Assembly (NCBI GenBank): GCA_002839125.1
Contig: PGXI01000088.1
Coordinates: forward strand, 1 to 5,758
Direction: 5' to 3'
Length of the DNA stretch: 5,758 nucleotides
Origin: Tenericutes bacterium HGW-Tenericutes-5
GTDB lineage: Bacteria; Bacillota_I; Bacilli_A; Izemoplasmatales; Hujiaoplasmataceae
The position numbers and the translations under genes were made by a program. The notes under the pieces were generated by a model that made no database searches, was not told where the DNA came from, and was given only the letters and a program-made list of their open reading frames with translations. Below, in pieces: positions 1 through 4,721 of the stretch. The first letter of the stretch is position 1, and each line of letters begins with the position of its first letter.

Positions 1-115
1 CTTGAATTGAAATAACTTTATAAGTAAACTAATAATCCCAAATTTACACGATATTAGCAATATCATATATAATTTAATATTTTTTTAACAAAAAATTATA
101 AAAACCGTTAGTTTA

Positions 116-144
116 TTGACATAAATATCGAGAAGTTATATAAT
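116..144 (+). promoter_or_regulatory. Consensus SigA/sigma-70 promoter of the membrane protein gene
   Basis: The -35 box TTGACA (116-121) and -10 box TATAAT (139-144) both match consensus exactly and are separated by the optimal 17 bases. The expected start is near A151, giving a leader of about 18 bases that contains the GAGGTG ribosome site (158-163), five bases before the ATG at 169. An A/T-rich tract (about 67-105) upstream could act as an UP element; that is inference. No other gene is visible between base 1 and this promoter. Confidence 0.85.
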
Positions 145-168
145 TTTTATATACTGTGAGGTGAGTCT

Positions 169-1368
169 ATGAAAAAGATTTTTAGCAACATTTTATTACT
201 AATTTTAGTCTTATTAATTACTCTTGTTGCTGTTCCGTGGAATCGAATCGATCAATGGGGTTTTGAAATTGCATTTTTGACTGATAATGAAGTTTTAATC
301 AAAGGTGGAATCGGAGCATTAACAATTATTTTAGGTCTAATATTTTTATTTATCAGTAATAAACAATATAAAGATAATGGGCAAGTTAAAAACAGCACCA
401 AAAATTTAGCAGTTTTACCAATGTTGATTTATTCAGTTTCGACTATGGCATTTACTGCTTACCTAGCATATTCAATGTATTTTGCTGTTGGTTTGACAAG
501 TTTAGCTCAACTATTAATTTTCGTTGGTAGTTTGGGAGCGATACTAACAATTTTATTTTTAGGGTACATTCTTGTATTTGAGTACAAGAGAGTTAATAAT
601 TTTGGGCGGTTTTTTAGAACAATCTTTTTAATAGAACTTGTAATTGGTACAGCAGCAATTAGTTACTGGCATTTAAATTATCGTGTATCGACATCATATC
701 CGAATATTTCAACTAGATATATGATTTTACTAGTTCCTTTATTCTTATTGTTGTTCTTTATCTACTTAATATTTTCTGCCAAAATTAGTAAAAATCACGA
801 GACTCAAAATGATTTAGAAAACGAATTAGCAGTTCAAAGTCGAAAACAAAACAAAAATGTTTCTACAGAAAAAGGGTCGATGATCATCTCGAAAGAGCAA
901 CCAATAGTATCTAATTCGGATAATCTCGATCCAACTAACATAGTATTTCAGGATGTTCAAGTTGACCCTGAGTTCTCAAGAATGAATAATCAAGCAAATC
1001 AAGCAAATTCAATTGAGTATTACATTGAAAAACCAAAAATGTTCAAACCATTAAGTCCATCTTTTGATGAACTAGTAGCTTATATTAGAGAATTACCACA
1101 AGTTGTTACAAAACTTGATGATGATAGAATCACTTTCTATGTTGATCGTAAACCATTCTTAGTATTAATGAATTTTGGAAATTACTACCGCATGGCTTTC
1201 AAATATGATCTTGAACAAGGTATTAGATTAATCATCAAATATCCGACAATTTCTAAAAATAAATCAACTAAAGAAGAACTATGGTTTAAAGCCAACAATT
1301 ATGGTGATATTCCAAAAGAAGTCATCTACAATATCGTTAAAACAGCTTACAATAATTACAGCAGCTAA
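169..1368 (+). CDS. Six-pass membrane protein with cytosolic YjbR/MmcQ-like C-terminal domain
   Basis: The 399-residue protein starts at an ATG preceded by GAGGTG with a five-base gap. Hydrophobic segments lie at about 5-24, 43-63, 82-105, 110-137, 149-170 and 183-204. Positive charges at K2-K3, K65-K68, K140-R141 and K205 place both ends in the cytosol. Residues 205-290 form a polar, Asn/Gln/Ser-rich linker. Residues 297-397 look like a YjbR/MmcQ (DUF419) domain: an opening ELVAYIRELP helix, VDRKPFLVLMNF strands, then KYD, a KYP turn, ELWFKANNYGDIP and a closing helix with TAYNNY. This matches the family pattern of K-x-D-P, YP, W-x-x-V, GD-P and a final SY helix, judged from memory without a search. 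YjbR proteins are usually stand-alone and their function is unsettled, so no biochemical role is assigned. The gene is monocistronic, lying between its own promoter and a terminator. Confidence 0.7.
   Translation: MKKIFSNILLLILVLLITLVAVPWNRIDQWGFEIAFLTDNEVLIKGGIGALTIILGLIFLFISNKQYKDNGQVKNSTKNLAVLPMLIYSVSTMAFTAYLAYSMYFAVGLTSLAQLLIFVGSLGAILTILFLGYILVFEYKRVNNFGRFFRTIFLIELVIGTAAISYWHLNYRVSTSYPNISTRYMILLVPLFLLLFFIYLIFSAKISKNHETQNDLENELAVQSRKQNKNVSTEKGSMIISKEQPIVSNSDNLDPTNIVFQDVQVDPEFSRMNNQANQANSIEYYIEKPKMFKPLSPSFDELVAYIRELPQVVTKLDDDRITFYVDRKPFLVLMNFGNYYRMAFKYDLEQGIRLIIKYPTISKNKSTKEELWFKANNYGDIPKEVIYNIVKTAYNNYSS
991..1008 (+). repeat. Tandem 9-bp duplication inside the membrane protein linker
   Basis: CAAGCAAAT occurs twice head to tail (991-999 and 1000-1008), encoding QAN-QAN at residues 275-280 in the flexible linker. 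The unit is nine bases, so copy-number change would keep the reading frame. With only two copies it may simply be a small slippage duplication. Confidence 0.6.
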
Positions 1369-1394
1369 AGCAACTTTCAAAAGTTGCTTTTTTT
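1368..1394 (+). terminator. Rho-independent terminator after the membrane protein gene
   Basis: A nine-pair stem, AAGCAACTT (1368-1376) against AAGTTGCTT (1381-1389), closes a TCAA loop and runs into seven T residues (1388-1394). It begins on the last base of the TAA stop codon, so it ends this transcript and separates it from the downstream Fic gene. Confidence 0.9.
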
Positions 1395-1408
1395 CTTGCG
1401 ATTTTTTA

Positions 1409-1423
1409 ATCAACTGAGTTGAT
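1409..1423. promoter_or_regulatory. 15-bp palindrome overlapping the Fic gene -35 box (putative operator)
   Basis: ATCAACTGAGTTGAT is a perfect inverted repeat with 7-base arms around a central G. It lies between the upstream terminator and the Fic promoter and covers five of the six bases of the -35 box (1419-1424). As RNA it would form only a short stem with no U-tract, so a DNA-binding dimer site is the more natural reading. The regulator is unknown. Confidence 0.45.
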
Positions 1424-1447
1424 AGAAAACGGTTTCTGTGATATCAT
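1419..1447 (+). promoter_or_regulatory. Extended -10 promoter of the Fic gene
   Basis: TTGATA (1419-1424), a 17-base spacer and TATCAT (1442-1447) each differ from consensus at one position. TG at 1439-1440, one base ahead of the -10 box, makes it an extended -10 promoter. The predicted start, about 1453-1455, falls at the beginning of the ribosome binding site, so the leader would be only about 12 bases. It may also supply lplA by readthrough of the weak hairpin after the Fic gene. Confidence 0.65.
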
Positions 1448-1453
1448 TTAAAT

Positions 1454-1459
1454 GAGGTG
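1454..1459 (+). promoter_or_regulatory. Ribosome binding site that sets the Fic start
   Basis: GAGGTG lies six bases before the ATG at 1466. A longer in-frame reading from the GTG at 1457 would start inside this site and have no ribosome site of its own, so ATG 1466 is chosen. Confidence 0.75.
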
Positions 1460-1465
1460 ATAAAT

Positions 1466-2191
1466 ATGAAATTAGAAGAGGTAGAAGCGCTTAAAGAGCA
1501 ATTACTCAACAAGAAAAAAACGATGACAAAAGAAGAGCTTCAAGAGATTTGCGAAGAATTCGATAAACGTTTTATTTACGAATCAACAAGTTTCGATAAC
1601 GATGATTTCACTTTTGAAGATGTTAATTTCTTGTTGGAAGATCATTCGAGAGAATTTCCCGACAAAAAGCCGAACCGTAGGAAAGAAATTATCAACAATT
1701 ATCACGCCATTAATATGGTTCATCGTCTTGTTGGAAAACAAGTCGAATTGAATGAATCAACAGTTAAGGATTTGCATCAAATATTAGTTGATGGAATTAT
1801 AACTGGCGGAGTATACCGTACTCGCGACTTATTCATTTTAGGAGCTAAACACGTACCACCAACTTATTTGAAAATATTCAAAAAGATGGATGCTTATTTT
1901 CACGATTTAAAAAATCCTGATTTCACGGGTTTAAAAAAGGCAGCTTTTGCTCACTTGCAACTACTGAAAATATATCCATTCATGGATGCCAACGGTAGAC
2001 TTGCGCGTTTACTTTTAAATTATCAATTAGAGTTAGATGGCTATTTGCCAGTATCAATCACCAGAGAACAAAGAGATGCTTATTTTAAAAACATCGATGA
2101 ATTTAAAATTAACAAAAAAATTGAGCCATTTACAGAGTTTCTAGCTGAGCTAGAGGCAAAAAGAATCAAAGAATTTTTAGAGAGAGAATAA
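1466..2191 (+). CDS. Fic-domain protein with His-to-Tyr change in the catalytic motif
   Basis: This 241-residue protein has the Fic fold. Visible parts are a charged N-terminal helical region (1-38), the putative inhibitory motif STSFDN (40-45), the flap region GGVYRTRDLFI (114-124) with HVPP (129-132), and the core motif YPFMDANGRLAR (170-181). Fic enzymes normally carry HxFx(D/E)(G/A)N(G/K)R and transfer AMP, or another nucleotide-derived group, to a hydroxyl side chain of a target protein. Here the general-base histidine is Tyr170 (TAT, 1973-1975), while Phe172, Asp174, Asn176, Gly177, Arg178 and Arg181 are kept. The inhibitory motif (S/T)xxxE(G/N) has Asp44 instead of Glu. The frame is intact and the rest is conserved, so this does not look like a decayed gene. 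Activity and target are unknown, and canonical AMPylation may be lost. It has its own promoter and sits 31 bases ahead of lplA. Confidence 0.85.
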   Translation: MKLEEVEALKEQLLNKKKTMTKEELQEICEEFDKRFIYESTSFDNDDFTFEDVNFLLEDHSREFPDKKPNRRKEIINNYHAINMVHRLVGKQVELNESTVKDLHQILVDGIITGGVYRTRDLFILGAKHVPPTYLKIFKKMDAYFHDLKNPDFTGLKKAAFAHLQLLKIYPFMDANGRLARLLLNYQLELDGYLPVSITREQRDAYFKNIDEFKINKKIEPFTEFLAELEAKRIKEFLERE

Positions 2192-2204
2192 CTTCTCTCT
2201 TTTT
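2179..2204 (+). terminator. Weak hairpin and U-tract overlapping the Fic stop codon
   Basis: AGAGAGA (2181-2187) pairs with TCTCTCT (2194-2200) across a six-base loop containing most of the TAA stop. A G-U and an A-U pair extend it outward, and it ends in five T residues (2200-2204). The stem has only three G-C pairs, so termination is probably partial. No clear promoter is visible between it and lplA, so readthrough from the Fic promoter is likely needed. This is an inference from position. Confidence 0.5.
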
Positions 2205-2222
2205 AATGTAAGGAGAGTAAAA

Positions 2223-3188
2223 ATGAAATATATCGCATATCCATTTAACGAAACAAAGAGATTATCATTTTATTTAGCAACTGAAGAGTTCTTAGCTAGA
2301 AACTTTCCAGCGGAAGAATATTTCTTTATGTGGCAAGTAAATCCAACTGTAATTTTTGGTCGAAATCAGCTGATTGAGAACGAAGTAAACATGAAATATG
2401 TCAGAGATAATAACATTGAATTTTACCGTAGAAAATCCGGTGGAGGATGTGTTTATGCAGACTTTTCTAATATTATGTTCTCTTTTATCACGCCAAATTT
2501 CAATAAGGATTTTGTCTTTACGACCTACCTTAATAAAGTGGCTAAAATACTTCAAGATTTAGGTTTAAATGCTGAAGTCTCTGGAAGAAATGATATCCTT
2601 GTTGATGGTTTAAAAGTATCAGGAAATGCTTTTTACCAAGTAAATTCTAGATCCATTGTTCACGGAACAATGCTTTATAATACCGATCTCAGCGTTATGG
2701 TTAAAGCCATAACTCCCGATAATGAAAAACTAATTTCTAAAGGTGTGGATAGTGTTAGAAAAAGAGTGACTAACGTAAAAGAACACTTAGACATTTCAAT
2801 TGAAGATTTCAAAAGCTTCATTCGCGATAATATTTGTGATCAAGAAGTTATTTTATCTGAAGAAGATATAAGGGGAATTGAGAAAATTGAAGAATCATAT
2901 CTAAAAGAAGATTTCATCTATGGAAAAAATCCCAATTACACCATAAAGAAGAAAAAGAAGACAGAAGCTGGGATAATTGAAATATCTTTAGAACTAAAAA
3001 ATAATATTGTTAAAAGAATTGAAATGTTAGGGGATTATTTTTTGGTTGGTGATGAAGATGAATTCTTAAATAACTTCAAGAATGTTGAGTTCACTAAAGA
3101 AGCTTTCAACAAAGTTCTTGAAACAATAAACATCAATAATTATATCTATAATTTATCAGCCGTAGATTTTTTACAAATTTTATTCTAA
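2223..3188 (+). CDS. lplA: Lipoate-protein ligase (LplA type)
   Basis: The enzyme activates lipoate with ATP to lipoyl-AMP and transfers the lipoyl group to a lysine on lipoyl-domain proteins in the cytosol. The 321-residue product has near the usual LplA length. It shows RRKSGGG (69-75), the lipoate/AMP-binding signature; GRNDILVDGLKVSGNAF (121-137) with the conserved catalytic Lys131; and HGTMLYNTDL (147-156). Residues from about 228 (IYGKNPNY, 232-239) form the small C-terminal accessory domain of two-domain LplA. A YADFSN variant replaces the more familiar YHDLGN after the GGG loop. AAGGAG (2210-2215), seven bases before the ATG, sets the start. A Lys run (242-246) is the only low-complexity spot. 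The likely substrate is GcvH encoded two genes downstream. The gene appears to depend on transcription from upstream. Family assignment is firm; exclusive use for GcvH is inference. Confidence 0.93.
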   Translation: MKYIAYPFNETKRLSFYLATEEFLARNFPAEEYFFMWQVNPTVIFGRNQLIENEVNMKYVRDNNIEFYRRKSGGGCVYADFSNIMFSFITPNFNKDFVFTTYLNKVAKILQDLGLNAEVSGRNDILVDGLKVSGNAFYQVNSRSIVHGTMLYNTDLSVMVKAITPDNEKLISKGVDSVRKRVTNVKEHLDISIEDFKSFIRDNICDQEVILSEEDIRGIEKIEESYLKEDFIYGKNPNYTIKKKKKTEAGIIEISLELKNNIVKRIEMLGDYFLVGDEDEFLNNFKNVEFTKEAFNKVLETININNYIYNLSAVDFLQILF

Positions 3189-3196
3189 AGAATAAA
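3179..3196. promoter_or_regulatory. 18-bp palindrome at the lplA-gcvT junction (putative operator)
   Basis: TTTATTCTAAAGAATAAA is a perfect inverted repeat (8-base arms, 2-base centre) spanning the lplA stop codon and ending seven bases before the gcvT -10 box. It occupies the place where a -35 box would be. A hairpin would have a tight loop, almost only A-U pairs and no U-tract, so a terminator is unlikely. A regulator site for gcvT is plausible but unproven, since A/T-rich DNA yields such palindromes by chance more easily. Confidence 0.4.
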
Positions 3197-3200
3197 TTTG

Positions 3201-3209
3201 TGATATAAT
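3201..3209 (+). promoter_or_regulatory. Extended -10 promoter of gcvT
   Basis: TGATATAAT gives a consensus TATAAT (3204-3209) with the extended -10 TG one base ahead. No recognisable -35 box lies 16-18 bases upstream (TATTCT at 3181-3186 for 17), as often tolerated in extended -10 promoters. The start, about 3215-3217, would give a leader near 11 bases beginning at the ribosome site. It allows gcvT-gcvH-gcvPA to be transcribed separately from lplA. Confidence 0.6.
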
Positions 3210-3216
3210 GATGAAT

Positions 3217-3222
3217 GAGGTG
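3217..3222 (+). promoter_or_regulatory. Ribosome binding site that sets the gcvT start
   Basis: GAGGTG lies four bases before the ATG at 3227. The in-frame ATG at 3215 would overlap this site and add only Met-Arg-Trp-Asn, with no ribosome site of its own, so the shorter start is preferred. Confidence 0.65.
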
Positions 3223-3226
3223 GAAT

Positions 3227-4330
3227 ATGGAAACTTTGAAAAAAACATGTCTTTACGATAAACACCTTCAGTTGGGTGCGAAAATGGAAGAATTCGCCGG
3301 TTACGAAATGCCAATAGTATATGACAGCATCAAGAATGAACATTTGGCTGTTAGAAACAATGTTGGCATGTTTGACGTATCTCACATGGGCGAAATAATA
3401 GTAAAAGGAACAGATGCTTTAGAATTTGTGGAAAAGATATTTACCAATAAAGTTCAGACACTAGAAGATGGACAAGTTGCTTACGGAATGATGCTTTATG
3501 AAAATGGAACAGTTGTGGATGATCTTTTGGTTTACCGTTTAAACAGTGAGTATTTCTTGCTTGTAGTCAACGCAAGCAATGTTGCTAAAGATTATACTTG
3601 GATAGTTGAAAACAGCACTGATTTTGATGTCCTAGTACAAAATGTTAGTGATGATTATCAAGAAATCGCTGTTCAAGGTCCGAATGCAGAAAATGTTATA
3701 GCCATGGCTTTAGGAATTGACTTAAGCCAATTAAGATTTTTCTATTTTGCAAACTATGAGTATCTTCAACATCATTTGATAATATCAAGAACTGGTTATA
3801 CCGGTGAAGATGGATTTGAAATCTATGCTTCAGCTGAAGCGATTAGAGAAATTTGGGATAAATTAATGGAACATGATGTCGTCCCATGTGGTTTAGGATC
3901 TAGAGACACTTTACGATTTGAAGCTGCCTTACCGCTTTATGGTCATGAAATATCTCAAGATATAACTCCGCTTGAAGCCGGATTAAAATTCTTCGTTAAA
4001 CTTGATACAGATATTGATTTTTTAGGTAAACAAGCACTTATTAAACAAGGTGATGATTTAACAAGAAGAGTTGTAGGAATCGAACTTACTGAAAAATCAA
4101 TTCCAAGAGAAGGTTATGAAGTTTATAAGGATGATCAAATCATCGGCTATGTTACAACCGGATATTTAAGTATATCAATCGAAAAACCAATTGCTATGGC
4201 GATGATTAATCGTCCACATACAAAGAAAAACACCGAAGTGTATGTCAAAGTCAGAAATAAAATGATTCCTGGCTTTGTTAGAGATAAAAAATTCTTAGAA
4301 AAAAAATATAATAAAACGAAGGGAGCTTAA
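3227..4330 (+). CDS. gcvT: Aminomethyltransferase, T protein of the glycine cleavage system
   Basis: GcvT takes the aminomethyl group from the lipoyl arm of GcvH, releases ammonia and forms 5,10-methylene-tetrahydrofolate. The 367-residue product matches the usual length of about 365. It shows the start typical of GcvT (KTCLYDKHLQLGAKMEEFAGYEMP, positions 6-29 read in two overlapping parts: KTCLYDKH and KMEEFAGYEMP), FDVSHMGE (49-56), NGTVVDDLLVY (93-103) with the catalytic Asp in the DD pair at 98-99, SRTGYTGEDGFEIY (187-200), GLGSRDTLRFEAALPLYGHE (222-241), and a C-terminal barrel domain (about 278-353). A minor departure is TGYLSISIE (311-319), where many relatives have a TSGTxSP-type turn. 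It has its own extended -10 promoter, and the ribosome site for gcvH lies inside its last codons, one base separating the two genes. The assignment is firm. Confidence 0.96.
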   Translation: METLKKTCLYDKHLQLGAKMEEFAGYEMPIVYDSIKNEHLAVRNNVGMFDVSHMGEIIVKGTDALEFVEKIFTNKVQTLEDGQVAYGMMLYENGTVVDDLLVYRLNSEYFLLVVNASNVAKDYTWIVENSTDFDVLVQNVSDDYQEIAVQGPNAENVIAMALGIDLSQLRFFYFANYEYLQHHLIISRTGYTGEDGFEIYASAEAIREIWDKLMEHDVVPCGLGSRDTLRFEAALPLYGHEISQDITPLEAGLKFFVKLDTDIDFLGKQALIKQGDDLTRRVVGIELTEKSIPREGYEVYKDDQIIGYVTTGYLSISIEKPIAMAMINRPHTKKNTEVYVKVRNKMIPGFVRDKKFLEKKYNKTKGA

Positions 4331-4331
4331 T

Positions 4332-4712
4332 ATGAGCAAAATAGTAGAAGGACTTTTCTATTCAAAAAGTCATGAATGGGTAAAACCATTAGAAGATGAT
4401 GTAGTATTAATTGGTATCACTGATTTCGCACAATCTGAACTAGGAGATGTTGTTTTTGTTGATTTACCCGAAACAGGAGACAACGTATCTCAAGAAGATG
4501 AATTTGGTGCTGTAGAATCAGTTAAAGCAGCTTCAGATTTAATTTCTCCAGTTACTGGTGAAATTTTGGAAGTTAATGAAGAATTGGTTGGAGATCCTGA
4601 ACTTCTTAACAAAAACCCTTATGAAAACTGGCTTCTAAAAGTTAAATTAGAAAACCCTGATGAATTAGGTACCTTATTAAGTTCTGAAGAATACGCAGAT
4701 TTTATTAAGTAG
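4332..4712 (+). CDS. gcvH: Glycine cleavage system H protein (lipoyl carrier)
   Basis: GcvH is the cytosolic shuttle whose lipoyl-lysine carries the aminomethyl group from the P protein to the T protein and is re-oxidised by dihydrolipoamide dehydrogenase. The 126-residue product has canonical length, not the shorter GcvH-L form. SKSHEW (11-16), GITDFAQSELGDVVFVDLP (28-46) and FGAVESVKAASDL (58-70) match the family, with Lys65 in ESVKA as the lipoylation site, followed by SPVTGEILEVNEEL (72-85) and NPYENWLLK (95-103). AAGGGAG (4319-4325), inside the end of gcvT, is the ribosome site, and the single-base gap indicates translational coupling. LplA encoded upstream is the obvious enzyme to modify it. 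The gene ends in TAG, which is also part of the next ribosome site. Confidence 0.97.
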   Translation: MSKIVEGLFYSKSHEWVKPLEDDVVLIGITDFAQSELGDVVFVDLPETGDNVSQEDEFGAVESVKAASDLISPVTGEILEVNEELVGDPELLNKNPYENWLLKVKLENPDELGTLLSSEEYADFIK

Positions 4713-4716
4713 GTGA
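4711..4716 (+). promoter_or_regulatory. Ribosome binding site overlapping the gcvH stop, supporting a TTG start
   Basis: AGGTGA shares two bases with the TAG stop of gcvH and lies five bases before the TTG at 4722. The next in-frame ATG (4764) has no such site and would remove the conserved MFKYFPHT start, so TTG is favoured. The overlap suggests coupled translation with gcvH. Confidence 0.65.
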
Positions 4717-4721
4717 ATTAA

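Noticed and set aside
1..15. Possible tail of an upstream + strand gene ending in TAA at 13-15
   Set aside because: Only four codons are visible and all three + frames meet a stop within the first 15 bases, so nothing supports one of them.
50..64. Small hairpin GATATT-AGC-AATATC upstream of the first gene
   Set aside because: A six-pair, mostly A-T stem with no adjoining T-tract and far from the promoter; expected by chance in such DNA.
1..66. Open - strand stretch beginning with ATG at 66 and running off the left edge (22 codons), a possible divergent gene
   Set aside because: It has no ribosome site upstream of the ATG, no convincing - strand promoter and an A/T-biased peptide without recognisable features.
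25..115. Dispersed inverted repeat TAAACTAA (25-32) and TTAGTTTA (108-115), the second abutting the -35 box
   Set aside because: Eight-base A/T-rich matches 75 bases apart are likely by chance in this region.
1457..1465. GTG at 1457 as start of the Fic gene (adds three residues)
   Set aside because: It falls inside the GAGGTG ribosome site used by ATG 1466.
2292..2555. 87-codon reading frame on the - strand inside lplA
   Set aside because: It lies wholly opposite a clearly conserved lplA region, including the RRKSGGG motif, and its translation shows no recognisable domain.
3215..3226. ATG at 3215 as start of gcvT (adds four residues)
   Set aside because: It overlaps the GAGGTG site for ATG 3227 and lies at the predicted transcription start.
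3185..3385. 66-codon - strand frame opposite the start of gcvT
   Set aside because: It is antisense to the conserved GcvT N-terminus and covers the gcvT promoter; no family resemblance.
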